Shown here piece after piece: positions 1 to 13,139 of a stretch of DNA of 64,000 bases; within the stretch, counting starts at the first letter, position 1; each line of letters starts with the position of its first letter. The DNA is from Trema orientale (Eukaryota; Streptophyta; Magnoliopsida; Rosales; Cannabaceae). Position numbers and translations under genes: made by a program. Location: positions 10,679-74,678 of the forward strand of contig JXTC01000486.1 of the NCBI GenBank assembly GCA_002914845.1, written 5' to 3'. The notes beneath the pieces are model-generated. The model saw only the letters and a program-made list of their open reading frames with translations, did not search any database and was not told the origin of the DNA.

Positions 1-600
1 AAACTGGAGGGTTCTATAGGATTCTAGAAACAATGAATGTATTATGCTCAACATTGAATGGCTTGTAGTCAAGGGAAATGGCCCAAAACGCCTTGTAGCA
101 TAGCCCAAACAACAAGTAACTTTGGACTTTGAGTGGAGAGGTCTCGGGTGACCCGTGGTCTAGGCCACACTGCACGTTGCTTTCCTTGGTCTTGTGTCGC
201 CTTGCTCATACTACACGTAGTTTAGAGAATTTAGCTTAAGCTTATTAATTTTCATGTTTAACTAATGCTAATCTTTAACTTAAGGTTAATCCCAAAAATT
301 GGGAATACCCCAAAACAGAGATGAATCAAATAGGATTTTTTTTTTTTTTGTTTTATAATTGTAGAAGACATAAAGTGTAATTATTACCTTATTTTTATTA
401 CATTAGTTTCTGGTATATCTATATTCATATAATATATTGTTGCATTTGTACTTGCAGCATATATATTTCTGTTCAATGTAAAAGTTTATGTTAGTTAATG
501 TATAGTTAAAGTATTAAAAATAGTTTTATGTATAAAATGTAATTATTAATTACTTAAATATTATTTTATTGTCATAGATGTGAAAATAGTTATAATTGAT
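1..600. other. Non-coding stretch left of the Helitron genes
   Basis: I see no reading frame that resembles a known protein here. The first 240 bases are of mixed composition, and the rest is AT-rich with a T run near 340-352. It could be the 3' end of the minus-strand Helitron, but I could not find a convincing terminal hairpin followed by CTRR. The Helitron's 3' border is therefore unresolved and may lie in this stretch or outside the window. Confidence 0.4.
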
Positions 601-639
601 TCCTCCATATTTTTTACAATATTTGTATTAAATTTTTTT

Positions 640-1619
640 ACTGTTTCTCCCCATAGAGTAATTTGTAATTTCTCGCTCCTGCAATTAAATAAAATGACGT
701 TAGAATATGTCTAAAATAAAGAATAAACTTTTTTTGTTTCCTGGCATGTGAATTATTGTAATAAATGAAGTAGTTACCTGATATTTTGTATTACCAGTGC
801 TCGTCTTAGTGTCATTTTTTCTCTAACAGTTGTTTCTTCTAAGTCTTGTAATTCTGACAACATCCCTATAATATCTGTGTAAAGGAAAGGATATTAATAT
901 AGAAAAATCTAAGTAATTATTGTTAAGTATTAATAAAGAAATAACATTATGGTTAATAATACCTGATAAAATGTCATGAACATCTGTTCTTGAGGGTAGC
1001 TAGTTAAAATCTATAAAATAAAATTTATGTATTGGAATATTTGTTGTTAAGGTTGTTATTGGAGCAAAGAATTTTGTTCTGGAAAATTGCAGTATTATAG
1101 TGTGAGGAATGATTTTGTATCTTAGTTTGTTTGGTATTATATTGAAGTTGCTAATTCGATATATTTCCCCTTCAGTTATGTGCTGTGAGATATAGTCTGT
1201 ATCTCGAGCTTTGATTGTTCCATGAATTGCTTCATGCTGCATTTTATTGTTTAATTATAATGTGATATTTTATGAGATTAAATACTAAAATATGGATGTG
1301 ATAAATATATTAAATTATAATAGGGTACAATGTAAGATAATTTAATGTTATTTTTTTTTACCTCATGATCAACCAAGACACAATCAAGACTTATTAGACG
1401 TCCAGTTGTATAATCATTATTTTGCCATAGTCGTCTGATGCGAGCTTCGATCATTCCATAGACTTCATTTGGCTTGAGAGATTGTATTGGTATTGGTATT
1501 TCTTTTTTTAACTGCAGAACAAAGAAATTTAATCGGATGAGAATTATATTAAGAATATTTGAAAATTTGATATATAAAAAGTTAGCAAATGCATATATAA
1601 ATTCATATTCCAATGGCAT
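640..1619 (-). pseudogene. RPA70-like OB-fold exons of the Helitron
   Basis: The exons resemble the replication protein A large-subunit (DUF223/OB-fold) genes that accompany Rep/helicase in plant Helitrons. The first piece, within 1,370-1,619, contains 'RIRRLWQNNDYTTGRLISLD', close to the family pattern RVxRLWxxxNPxTGxLISLDxLLVDxxG. It ends at a plausible GT donor just after 'LVDHE'. The second piece (about 1,000-1,242) carries the 'HGTIKARDTDYI' and 'GEIYRISNFNIIPN' blocks that follow in the same fold. Weaker similarity continues to about 640. Single-strand DNA binding during transposition is inferred from the family. The copy has stops and is probably not expressed. Confidence 0.7.
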
Positions 1620-4272
1620 TTTAATAATGTTTGATTGATAATGTAATTTTCATATTTACATAATATTATGTAAAACTTCTTTATAAACTATATTTTTAAC
1701 ATGAGTTGGATATTTATTATTGGATTCATTTATTAATATATGTAGTCCTTTTTGAGTTGTTACTAGTGACACAGCTACGTATAGTTGACCATGTATAAAG
1801 ATTTTATTTTCTAAATAAATACCTACTTTATTTAATGATTGTTCATGACTTTTATTTGTTGTCATTACATAGCAGATTTTTATAGGAAATTGTCACCTTT
1901 TTAACATAAACGACTATTTAGGTTCATTTATGATTATTTCTATCCTTGGAATGTATACTTTTTTGTTTTCATTATTTGAGTTATAAATTGACCTTCAATG
2001 ATTCTGTTTGTTAATTGTATAATCATAAGTCTTATGCCGTTATATAATCCAATTGATTGATTTAAATTTCGTAATAACTTTATTGGAGTTCTAATTTTAA
2101 GATTTAATTTATGTGGTGGTACACCGTTGAAATTTAAAGTATGTAAAAATACTTGGGGATATAATAGGTTGAGCTCATCAATATTTTCAATTGAGGCTAT
2201 TATTATATCGTAGTTGTAATAAGTTTTTGATTCGTTAGGTACTAAAGACAATATATATTTATTTTATTTATCAATTATTTTATTTTTTAGAGTTATTATT
2301 GCTCTGTATCATATATACTTGATATTGTTGAAATTTTTTTCAAAATTGTCATATATCAGTTTCGAAATTTTCTCAATTAAATTTGATTCATATTGTATTA
2401 TGTGTTTTTCTGGTATTTCAATCCATGTTGCATCTTCATTTTTAGGATCTTTTATGCCTTCTGCAGTACTATTTTCAATATCCAATTTAAAAATTCTAAA
2501 ATTTCTTTTTTTTTCCCCTTCTTCTGTAGTATTAGGGTTTTTTAATCTCATATTTTCTATTAGTGATAATAACTTAAAACGTGGCCATAAGTAAGAATTG
2601 TTGATACTCGTATTTATTATATCTTCTTTTGTTCTAACTGGTGTAACAGGTAAAATTTGTCGAAAATCACCATCTAATATATAATCATCATTCCACTAAA
2701 AGGTTGATCAAAATTGTTTTTTTTTACATCTTGTAGTGTTTTGTCTAAAGCTTCAAAACAATATTTATTATTCATAGGTGCTTCATTCCATAATATTAAT
2801 GTTATTTTTTCAATTAATTTTGCCAACTAAGTTCCTTTTTTGATGTGATAGGTTGAAAATTTATCTGTTAATAAAGGTATTCGAAATCTTGAATGTGCAA
2901 TTTTGCCTTTAGGTAATAATAATGAAGCTATTCCAGATGATGCAACAGCTAAAATAATTCCGTTATTTGATCTGATTTCGTAATTGCATTCCATCAATAA
3001 GTTTTCCCAGTGCCTCCATGTCCATAAATAAAGAATAAATTTTGTTTTTTGTTATTTACTGATTCTATAATTTGTTCATAGATATAGCGTTATTCACTAT
3101 TTAAATTCCTTTCTAAAATAGTTTTTTTCCCTTAATTTATTAGTGTCATATTTTAGTTCTTCTCGTAAAAGTTTATTGTTTAAATCATCGATTAGTGTTC
3201 TTGTCGGTAGAGGTAAATTAAAATTTGTTAGGATTGATGCGTTTAACTTTAATTACTTTTCTAATTCATATAATATATAGTTAAATAGTTCATTTTCAGG
3301 AATTTCAAAGTTTGGATTTTTGAATAAAGTTTTAATTCTGTGTAAAATATTTTCTGTTATAAGTTTCTAATGATTTTCAAGTAATTTTGTCGGATTATTT
3401 ACATTACAAAATAATAAGATTATTGTGAATAGTTGTCGTAATTGATGTGATGTTGACCAAAATGAAGCTTCTAATATTGATTCATTCTATTTTTTATTAT
3501 TTCCTACTAAACTTAATGCATTGCATGCTGTTTGATTTATTGTGTATGTTATAGCACAAATGGTTCATATAGATTCGAAACTTGTTGCTCTTTTATGATG
3601 ATTTAATAATAATTTCAAATAATATAATTCTTCAAAGCTCAGGTAGATATAAAAACTTCGCCCGATTGAATACCCTGATTTTCTAGGAGTCCAAATTTTG
3701 TCTTTATTATTCCAAACACATTTAGAAGAAATTCTATATATGAAAGTTGTCTAGCTTCTGTATTGAATTTATTTATTTCTATCCATTCTGTTAAAGATAT
3801 TTTTTCAATTCTTGGTCATCTAATTATATTATCAGGTCGTCGGTTTGAATGGAATGTTATATTTTGCATACATGGTAAATGAATTGCTAATCTTCGTATT
3901 GCTGGATTTCTGAAATGTATAGAATTCTCGTATAATCTCTAGATAGTTTCATATGGTGTTATATATCGGCAATTAATATAGTTTTTTATTTCATTTGTTT
4001 CTTTATAAATAGCTTGTTCAGATTGTTCTGTACAAATATTGTCTTCTATTACTGCTCTTATTCTATCTAGACATTTAGTACTTAAATAAATATTTATTAG
4101 CATAGATTGTGAGTATATTTCGATATTTATGTGGGTGTGAAATTTTAAACACAAATCTTTATTATAAGGGACTATAAATTTGTTATCTAATTTAATACTT
4201 TCTTTTTGTACATAAAATGTTGTATTTTTACGTTTCTTGAGAATCTATTTTCTTCAATAGTTGTTTCATTTT

Positions 4273-5004
4273 TAGGGCCCGTTTGTTTATCTTATTAACA
4301 AGTTAAAAAATATTTTTCGAATAATCTGTGAGCCAAAAGGTGTTTGATAAAAACCTGAAAATCAGATTATTCAATAATTTTTGACAAAGCTACAGCCAAA
4401 TGCCAAAGCTAGCCTAAGACAGCTTTAACTTTTAGATTTTGCAGGAATCTACACTATCTTTTAATGAATAAATCATACTGGTTAAAGTACCCTAACTTAA
4501 AAGTAAAAATACAACGCATTTAATTGAATTTATTTTCATATCAATTTTTTAAAAAAAATATAATTGACTAAAATACTCCTCATATTAATTATTTTAAAGT
4601 AACCAAATTAATTATCTATTGAAATTTTAAATTCAGATGAAAATAAAGTAAATTAAAATAAAATAAAATAAATTTAATTGAGTTTATTTTCAAATCATTT
4701 TTTTTTTTAGAAAGTATTAATATCTATAGTATGTACAAATATGTATAATTGTAAAAAATATTAAGAAGCTCTTTCTATAAATATGTCTAATTGTATAATG
4801 ATGTTTATTTTGGTCATTTTATATTTACACAACAATTCAGTCATACAGTTTACTAAACACTTTAATACAGCTTTTTTCAAGTCACAGTACTTTAAAATTA
4901 TAGTTTACCAAACACTCTGCTACTTTACGCTGCAGCGGATTTTTCTTTCAGCACAGCTAAAAGTATTTTCCTTAAAATCTACAGTTCTACCAAACTGGCC
5001 CCTA
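4273..5004. mobile_element. Tourist-like MITE inserted in the Helitron Rep gene
   Basis: The ends are inverted: TAGGGCCCGTTTG on the left and CAAACTGGCCCCTA on the right. The 732 bp between them are AT-rich and without a transposase. On either side the Helitron protein pattern continues ('MKNSICSKKLPKQF' to the right, 'NETTIEEN' to the left), so this is a clean insertion. Only 2-3 bases (TTA/TAA) seem to be duplicated. That suits PIF/Harbinger better than the 8 bp of hAT, but a hAT origin is not excluded. Confidence 0.7.
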
Positions 5005-5783
5005 AATTGTTTAGGTAATTTTTTAGAACAAATTGAGTTTTTCATGCACGAAGTATTTGTCTTAGTAGTGCTACATGGTCCATGCATCATAAATTCTGCT
5101 ATGATTTTATATTCTTGTGGGTTTCTTTAGGGATTAGGTATTTCAGCTGAAATGAATTTATTAATTTGGGATGGTTTTGATAATTTTTCATTAGGATGTA
5201 ATCAAAATAAGAAATGACAGTAAGGCAAGCCGTGCTTTTGAAATTCAACAACGTATAAATCTACATAACAAAATAAATATAAAAAATAAAAGAAAGATGT
5301 TAGTTTTAATTAAAGATGAGACTTTTTTTTTTGTTTTTTCTTTTTTTCTTTTGTTAAGGAAAATAATATTGTCTAACTTGCGATGATTGTCCCGAAAATT
5401 TTATCAGTTTTAATAGTGGATAATATTTGGTTTAATTTCATTTTAAAAATTCTTGTGATTATATCTGGTCTGTCTTTAGCTTTTTGACCGAGAATTTTAT
5501 TTAAGGCACGTATAATTTCAAGCTATTTAGGATTGCATGTAAATATTATAAATAAGTCAGGATTTTTATACTGCCTACATATTACCATTACATCTTGATA
5601 ATTTTGGATCATATATCTAGGGCTTCTAGTATGGCTTGATGGAAGAATAATTCTTTTGTCAATTGCTCTGGCATTTGTGTCACCTCTTGTAACGGCATCT
5701 TGGACGCCTTGATAGATTTCAGATCTTAAATTGTTTTGATTTTTTCTGATGTAATTTAATCGATCTTCTTCAACAGAAGCATA

Positions 5784-7451
5784 TGTTTGAAATATGCCCT
5801 AGAAAGCAGTTTCTTTGTTTGGCATTTTAAACAATATTTATTGGATTTAAGTGTTATCTATTTGTTATTAATAAATTCCATATTATGTTACAATTATATA
5901 TATGTGATGTTTATATTTTTCTATTATGCAAACATCTAAAAGTTTCCATGACTAAAAATGAGTAATAAAGAATTGTTCGTGTGAAGTGTTCACATGTGAG
6001 ATATCAAATTCTTTATTTCATTATGTCTAAATTAAAAGTTTACATTCTGTAAATAAAGACGGACTACTTTATTTTGCTAAAAAATATAGTGTTGTCTATT
6101 TCAACAACATTCATGAAGTCAAAAATCATCGAAGTGTCTGACTTCAGATAGAAACACTAGTGCATTATAAGAAAGTCATAAGTGCATTGAACTGGACCAA
6201 GTGAAAATAGAATTTAAGGTTAAGTGCCGTAACTCAATATTCTATCTTTCACTAATCTAGCACTATTACAAGATTATCTTAATCCTAGTGATTGTCGGAC
6301 TTACTTTCATGAGTTTTATCTTTTTGACTTACTAAAGGACTAGTTCCGATTATATGGTTCGAACTCTGGTATTTTGGAAGATAAGATTTATGAACTGACG
6401 AGAACGCCCTTCATGATTTGGATACCATGCGTATAATATCACTTTGAGTTTTTTCAAGGACTTGGATAATAAAAAAACCAGGCTCCAGGTATTCACTTTG
6501 TGAATTTGACTGTATTTATATGGGCAGTTACAAACACCGTAGTCAATTATTATTCATTAAATGAAAAATAGCAACTCAAAGGTAAATATGTACTAGAGGG
6601 GTAATACGGTAATTTCACCTTACTAGTACGACATTGCATCAAGGGTATATCTGCAGGTATAGTATATGCTAAATGGATCAAATTAATTAAAGTGTTAATT
6701 AGCTTCACAGAAAATATATGACATTTAGTCTAAGAGTGCAATATTGGGTCTACAGTGGAGTGCCCCAATATTAATGGACAAAGCCCAATCATAATTAAGA
6801 GTTAATTATGATTATGGGTAGTTGGCCCATTGGAGCTTAGACTATTTAGATCTATAAGGTCCCCTGTCTAGCTCACACATAGCTCAATACTAATTGAATG
6901 GTCAGTTGAGTCCAATAAGCCCATTAGGGTTTACATCACTCTAATACTTAAGAGAAAAATTCTCTTAAGCCTCTATACAGTAGCCACACGCTACCCATAG
7001 CGTAGTAATTGTGCTTCACGTGTGACATAGAGAAAAAGAGAGAGTGAGAGAGCTGAGCCACCGTGGGAGAAATCCTGAGCTCGTTCATGGCTGCCGAGGG
7101 AGAGGTACCTATGGCCGTAGACGTGCAATCAAGGAGAAGGAAGAACGTCTTCCGGATCGTTCGCTCATCTCTCGTTGGGAATCAAGAAGGTGCCCACACA
7201 CCGGATCATTCAATGGGCTCTAGAGAATAGACGGAAAAGCTCAATGGTTGTGAAGCGCTTCCAGGTTTTATCTAACTTAAGATCCATGGATTGATTTATG
7301 TTAGATCAGTGATCCTACGTTTTTATTTTGTAAAGTTTCAAGAAAAATTTTAAAATACTTATTCCGCTGCGTTCTTGATTTGTTTACAAAACTGCGAAAA
7401 TCGTTTTTGGAAAAATCTTTTTTCAAAATTTATTTTTCGGAATTTTTAGCA
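5784..7451 (+). mobile_element. Solo LTR of an Angela-like Ty1/copia element
   Basis: It begins TGTTTGAAATATGCCCTAG, the start pattern typical of Angela/BARE-type LTRs, and ends in TTTTTAGCA, for 1,668 bp. There is no internal region or second LTR. The flanks GCATA (5,779-5,783) and ATATA (7,452-7,456) look like an aged 5 bp target duplication, with two transitions. Helitron coding blocks abut both sides. The right half contains an AG-rich transcript-leader-like stretch. Most simply it is what remains after recombination between two LTRs. Fossil, no coding capacity. Confidence 0.75.
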
Positions 7452-8799
7452 ATATATGCATCAACTACATATTGTTGAAAAAGTCTTCCAATTTTGAATA
7501 AAATATTATTTACATTTTGTCGCTCTTGTAACTGATAGCAATAGTATGCTCGCATAGGTATTCTATTTGTTGAAGGTCATTTTCCTAGTCTATTTATATT
7601 CCAATTTAAATCAATTCTATAACCATCCTCTCTGTCTAAAAATAGTAGTGGATATTGTAGGGCCATATAAGATGATGTAATTTTGTGATTCTTTGCAAAT
7701 TATTGGTTCTATCTTGAATTATATATCTTTTTCCGGTTTTATATTCACCAATATCTCTAACAATTAAACCTCCTATATCTTTTGAAGTATGTAATTCATA
7801 TTGAGTATTATCTGTCGGTCGTCGTCCAATTAGTCTTAATTTCATGGATGAGATTTCCTTTTCATTGTATCTATCTTTAAGCATACGAAAAAGCTTTACT
7901 AATCTATTATTTTCATTAAGTGTTTTAATTAAGTTTTTAATAATTGATTTTGTCAATTCTTTTATTGTATCGTCAAATGAAAATGTTGACATTCGGTTTC
8001 AATTTCATTTTCCGTATCGTATATGTATAATTGGGAAAATCTTGGAGGGTTATTATTTGTTGGCAACAATAATCCAATAAGATGATGTATTTGACCGCTG
8101 ATTTTGAAAATGTATAGACCACTTGAATTTCTTATATTTTGTTCTATGTTTGCTCCAAAAGATGTAAAAGCAAACATAGAATTGAAAATCCGAATATTTT
8201 TTTAAAAATAAGTGCTTATAGGCCCTCCGTAATAATCAAGTAATTAATTTAATATTGGAGGGGGATGTTGTATTGTGGGAAGTTTAATTTTTCCATCTTT
8301 ACAACATAAGTTATATTTTGGTAGATAAGTTCTTTTGGTAGATTCATCAAATCAAAAGCATGCGTCACAATATTTACAGACATAAAAACAATCGCCTAGA
8401 TCGTGTTATTGATTAATTTCACCCGTAAGATAGTATTGAATGAGAATTAAAATTGATAAAATGTGTGAAGAATTATAGCTATAATTAAAAAAAATATGGT
8501 TTTTTCCTCCATTTATCAAAAGTGTAAGGTAATTACTCTATCTATTAGAGTTAGCTTGCGTTGATGATTCAGCTAAATAAGATAAACATCTTCCAGAACT
8601 TGTAAAGTTCGATATCGAAATGAGTTTCGATCGACGAACATTTTCTGAAGTTATACTGGACTCTTCACAGTGATGATCTGAAATATCATCATGGCTAACT
8701 ACTGAATCATTATTCAAAAGAGAATGATAACGCCGTTTACGTTGATGTCTTGATGATAAAGAATTCTCTTACGTTATTTTATAATTTATCTAAATAAAA

Positions 8800-10069
8800 A
8801 AGTAAAATAAAACGTTATTATGTTAATAGTTTTTATTAAAAGTTTATGAAATGATATACCATTATTATTTATATATCTAATGACTGTGTTTTTCTTCTGT
8901 CTTTTTTTTTTAATATTTATTTATTTATTTCTATTATGTTGATTTATTTATACTTTATCCATTTTGTTTGGATAATTTATTTTTGGTATTATTGTGTGCT
9001 TAATGTATTTAATTTAGTTATAATATTTTTGTTTATAATTTCAAGAAATCATATTATTATAGTATACTTTATGTGTATTTACTAGAAATTATTCTTTTGC
9101 ATTATTATTTTAATATTATTTATATCCGGGATTTTTTTAACGTTGTATGAATTTTGTTATTTTTATTATTGTTTGACTTATATTATGCAATTATTGTTTT
9201 TTATTAAGTTTGTTATTACGTTGTTTTCATATTCAAAAATAATTTTCTTTTTTTTTCATTCTTTTTGGTAAAATTAAATTATGGGTCAATTTTTTTTTTT
9301 TTGGTGAAATATATTGTAAGTATGTATTTTATTTAACATATATAAATTTTAATTATTTATTCATATTTATATGTGAATGACATCAATTTTAGATTTTTCA
9401 TTTCTTTTTGCAGTCATATATTCTAAAAAGATATTTTAGGTAAGATTTGTAAAGTTCTTTTTCCTACATTATTTTACTAACTAAATAGTTAGATTAATTT
9501 TTCTTTTGTAGTTTTTGTTATTGATTGTGGTCTTATATGTTTTGTCTAATATACTATGTTTCTCATATTTGAGTTATATGTCTTCTAAATATTTTAATTT
9601 GTTTATATTTTTTACTATAATATAACTTGTATTTATATCTATTTTGTCCTAAAGATATAATTATTAGAACAAAAATTAAGCTACCCGTATATTTTTTTAT
9701 TATTGAAAAGAAATATGAAATTGTTTATCCCTTACGCGACTAGGGTTTAATATTTAGATGTTATGTACAGTGTAAATGAAAAAAAAAACTTTATATGCAA
9801 ATCTATTTAAAATTAAAATGTTCACAATTATAAATTTTTTTTTATTATTATATTATTTACAATTTGATGCTTTAGTTATCTTGGATGAAAACAAAATTTA
9901 CCTTTTATTCAGATTATTATGGCTAGAGGTTATTCTATTTATTGAAAATATTTTTATAGTATAGATTCTTTTTTTTACACTACTAATACTTTTCTTTATT
10001 GTCCTTGTTCTTTTTTTTTCTGTTTTTTTTTTTTTGAAATTGCATTCTTTATACATATACTTTGATATA
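8800..10069. other. Very AT-rich non-coding stretch
   Basis: Long T-rich runs and short ATT/TTA patterns dominate. The few open frames are short and low in complexity and match nothing I recognise. This is either the 5' untranslated part of the Helitron or ordinary intergenic DNA. No element borders are visible. Confidence 0.4.
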
Positions 10070-10078
10070 TAGATTATT

Positions 10079-10476
10079 GTGAAAATTACACCTAATACCT
10101 ATTGTTTAAAACTTATTTCAAAAATACCCGTTTTTAAAACTTCTTTCAAAAATATCCATTTTTATGGTCCATATTTTATATGAAAAATATGAGTGGTCCA
10201 CATTTACAATGTAAATTTTATCCATAAGGTACATATTTTATGTGTGAAATATGAATAGTACACATTTTAAAATGTGTGCCAATTTTTAGTATAAGTTTTA
10301 TTCATAAAATGTAGACCACGGTATACATTTAATGCACAAAATATATGCCATGGTATACAATAGTGGTCTACATTTCTCTAAAAAAAGGTATAAAAATGGG
10401 TATCTATGAAATAAAAATAAAAAGAGGGTATTTATGAAAATATAGTTTTAAAAACGGGTATTTATGAACTTTTTCC
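10079..10476. mobile_element. MULE-type MITE with perfect 9 bp target duplication
   Basis: TAGATTATT occurs exactly at 10,070-10,078 and again at 10,477-10,485. The 398 bp between them start GTGAAAATTACACC and end AACTTTTTCC. The outer 60-90 bases of each side are inverted copies, sharing the core ATACCCGTTTTTAAAAC. A 9 bp duplication with long terminal inverted repeats is the hallmark of Mutator-like elements. There is no coding capacity. The centre repeats short motifs around 'gtacacattt' and 'ggtatacat'. Confidence 0.85.
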
Positions 10477-10489
10477 TAGATTATTTGTA

Positions 10490-11296
10490 TTAATTATATA
10501 TGTATTTTATTATTAAAAGTTATAATAATTAAACCTTAGGCACAATATATGAATTATTGAAATCAAATCCTTAGTACTATACTCTAATTATATACAAAAT
10601 CAAAATCAAAATCTTTTAATTAAAATATACAAAATATTAAATTACACGTAACAAAACTGGATACATAATACTAATAAAACTTCTTAAATAATTTTACAAT
10701 AGAGTCGATTACAATCTATTTTTTCTTTTTTGCTCCTCCTTCTCCATTCTAAAATCTCCATCATCTCCTTTATTGATAAAAAGAAAAAAAATTCTTCACC
10801 AATCCAATATGATTAATTCTTCAACTTGATTATAGCTATATAACTATATATAATTAGATATATTTCATTAAATATATTAATATATATAGAATTTGGCTCA
10901 GACATATTAATGTATTATCAATATATGGCAAATCCGTGAAATAATGTACTTGCAAGTATTTATCTAACTACCTAAGAAATTATTTTTTTAGTATGTTTGA
11001 AAAAAAACATTGCTGGTAATTAGATAAATACATGAGACATTATTAGTGTAATAAAAAATCTGCCATGTGCATTAAATCAGTCGAATAACAGAACGTAAAT
11101 TATAGGAGTATTATGTTGGATTGCTAAAAAAACTACCGAGTGAATAGAGACAGGGGTAACTAAACTCATTTATTCAGCCAAAATCCAGGGAAGCTAAATA
11201 ACGAAAAAAAAAAACCCTAACCTAACTATTGAACTGAAGCCCACATAGAAGGCTATAGCAGTGAAATCACAAAAAACGAAAACAAAAAAATTTAAA
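10490..11296. other. AT-rich intergenic stretch
   Basis: No gene is visible. It contains short A and T runs and an AT-rich patch around 10,830-10,930 with 'atatatta' motifs. A TGTTGGATTGC string at 11,114 looks like an LTR start, but I found no partner end, so I do not call one. Confidence 0.35.
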
Positions 11297-11675
11297 GTAG
11301 CCACACTCACACAGCAGCCCCGAAAAGGATTTTAGCCATGAAAAGGATTTTAGGGATAATAAAATATGATCAAACATCTTAAACATACAACCGATTCATA
11401 TCCACACCTAGTTCATAGGAAATGACAAAAAAAAAAAAAAAAACCATCTCCAGACAACCAATCCCCTCAACCATCAAATGGCAAAACTGTCAATTAACAC
11501 CATCACGGAATTTTTTTTTAAAAAAGACATATTTATGATCCTCACGAAATGACGAAAGAACCCCCTCTAGAAAACAAATCCCCTCAATTCTCTATAGGCA
11601 AAACAATCCACTAACTCCATAACAATTTAAAAAAAAAAAAATCAAAAAGCAAAGTTACTGTTATTTACACAGTAA
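11297..11675 (+). repeat. Left copy of the flanking direct repeat
   Basis: It shares with 14,289-14,636 the run of motifs 'cgaaaaggattt', 'atcaaacatct', 'ttcatatcca', 'atggcaaaactgtc', 'gatcctcacgaaatgac' and 'gttactgtta'. The part from about 11,420 is itself two units of roughly 105 bases. It ends in a small hairpin, TTACTGT-TATTTAC-ACAGTAA (11,655-11,675). Confidence 0.75.
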
Positions 11676-11884
11676 GTATATTTTTAAAAAATTACAGTAA
11701 TTTTCTAAGCTATTAAAACTCATTATGTAATAGCAAAAATCATTCTATAACTGGAAAAGTTCATTACACAATAATAATAGTTAATATTCACGATAATTTT
11801 AGAGTAATCTACATGTTACTTCATATGATTAAAAAAATTCCGTAGTCATCATCGCCAAATGTAAAGGAAGCCATAAAATATGAT

Positions 11885-12235
11885 TAGAAAAGACTGAAAC
11901 AGAACTAAATAGAAGAAAAGAAAAAAGAAATGATGATTGAATAGAATGACCTAAAAGGAGAATGGAGCCATTGACAGAGACAAAAAAATATGGAGAAGGA
12001 AAGGCCACATAAAAACAATTAGTAAAAGAACAAAGAGAAGGATATGTGATTATAGAAGACTAGAACAAAAGTAAATAAGGGAAGAGGAAAAAGGAATAAC
12101 AACTAAATAGTTAGACTTGATAGAAGAGTAGACATGAATAACAGAGATGAAAAATATGGATGGGGAAAGGCTACATAAAAAAAGAGTCGCCAAAAGAACA
12201 AAGAGAAGAATGATATGAGGTACAAAAGCACTAAA
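11885..12235 (+). repeat. Tandem repeat A, two units of about 175 bp
   Basis: The two units (about 11,885-12,055 and 12,056-12,235) share 'atatggagaaggaaaggc' / 'atatggatggggaaaggc', followed by 'acataaaaa' and 'aaagaacaaagagaag'. They are imperfect, so the duplication is not recent. No protein is supported in any frame. Confidence 0.65.
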
Positions 12236-12349
12236 TAAGCTACGAAAACATTTTATAAGGTCTAATATAGAGGAAGAGATATAATTATTTAACGAATGCA
12301 TATTAAATTAGTATAGAACAAAATTTAATTAGATTTCAAACTAACAACA

Positions 12350-12715
12350 GAGTTTAATAAAAGAATTCAATAATACATAACACTTAGCACAATAACAAAA
12401 TAATAAATGCCTTAACAACATAGAAACAAAGTATAGAATAGATATCAATTAACAACAGAATAAAGTATAACCATACTTGATATGCATAAAGAGATAAGTA
12501 TATAAGCAGTGATTATTAATTAGCAACATAACAAATTGTAACCAGATTCCAAATCAACAATAGAATTAAATAAAATAGTTCGATACTACACAACACTCTG
12601 TACAATAACAAAGTAATAAATGCCTTAATAATATACAAACAGAATATAAAATAAACATTAATTAACAACAGAATAAAATTAATTAACAACAGAATAAAAT
12701 ATAGTCATAATTGAA
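12350..12715 (+). repeat. Tandem repeat B, two units
   Basis: Two copies (about 12,350-12,475 and 12,575-12,715) share 'acaataacaaa', 'taataaatgcctta' and 'attaacaacagaataaa'. Inside the second copy the last motif is repeated again at short distance. The spacer between the copies is about 100 bp. Confidence 0.6.
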
Positions 12716-13139
12716 AGAAATAAAAAAAAACACATATAACAGAGTTCAATAAATATTCATAGTACCTGATATAACTGCAAAACAGAGTCCTCCAAACCAA
12801 CTTAAAAATGATAGAGATTATATAAAGGGTAGAAGAGAGAGTATGAGCAAAATAAATATAGCTAGGAAGAATAGCAGTAAATTCAGTAGTAAGTTTTGGA
12901 CGATAAACAAAAGTCAAAATAAGCATAGTTAAGTAAGTGGAATATAGAGAACACAACAAATAGTCTGACTCTTTATAAGCAAACATCAATCAAATAAATA
13001 TAAAAAGCACTGAAAGAAAAAAACAATTTAACACATGGCAACACTTATAATAAACACGTAATAAAAGTGGTACAATTAAAAAAAAAATTCAGAGACTTAC
13101 TAAATACTAAATTCTAATTTTTTTACTTTTCTTTTTTTT

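Larger units (their letters stand above)
1650..8780 (-). pseudogene. Helitron Rep/helicase (RepHel), broken
   Basis: From N to C terminus on the minus strand: a Ser/Arg-rich start (about 8,770-8,580); a Cys-rich 'YVCKYCDACFWFDE' segment (about 8,370); Helitron-like N blocks (8,177-7,636); 'RLFQQYVVDAY' (about 7,490); the HUH region near 5,210 reading 'HGLPYCHFLF' where the family has GLPHAHIL; and the Rep tyrosine region (4,154-3,939) reading 'INIYLSTKC' where the family has KYLFKY. The PIF1 helicase follows with an intact Walker A, 'GHGGTGKT' (about 3,000-3,025), a Walker B-like 'LILWNEAPM' (about 2,790), and C-terminal blocks 'GVPPHKLNL' (2,251-1,940) and 'GQLYVAVS' (1,865-1,656). One HUH histidine and one catalytic tyrosine are replaced. 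Many stops and two insertions interrupt the frame, so nicking activity is not expected. Confidence 0.85.
600..8800 (-). mobile_element. Decayed autonomous-type Helitron with RPA and Rep/helicase parts
   Basis: This is a rolling-circle transposon read on the minus strand. From high to low coordinates it shows a cysteine-rich N-terminal segment, the Helitron-like N domain, the Rep region, a PIF1-type helicase and then RPA-like exons. That is the usual order in plant Helitrons. The outer ends are approximate because neither a 5' TC start nor a 3' hairpin-CTRR end could be fixed. A MITE (4,273-5,004) and a solo LTR (5,784-7,451) interrupt the coding part. Many stops and frame changes make it inactive. 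Confidence 0.85.

Noticed and set aside
11114-11124. TGTTGGATTGC as a possible LTR start for the minisatellite-rich block
   Set aside because: The right-hand direct repeat has no matching start and no target duplication could be paired.
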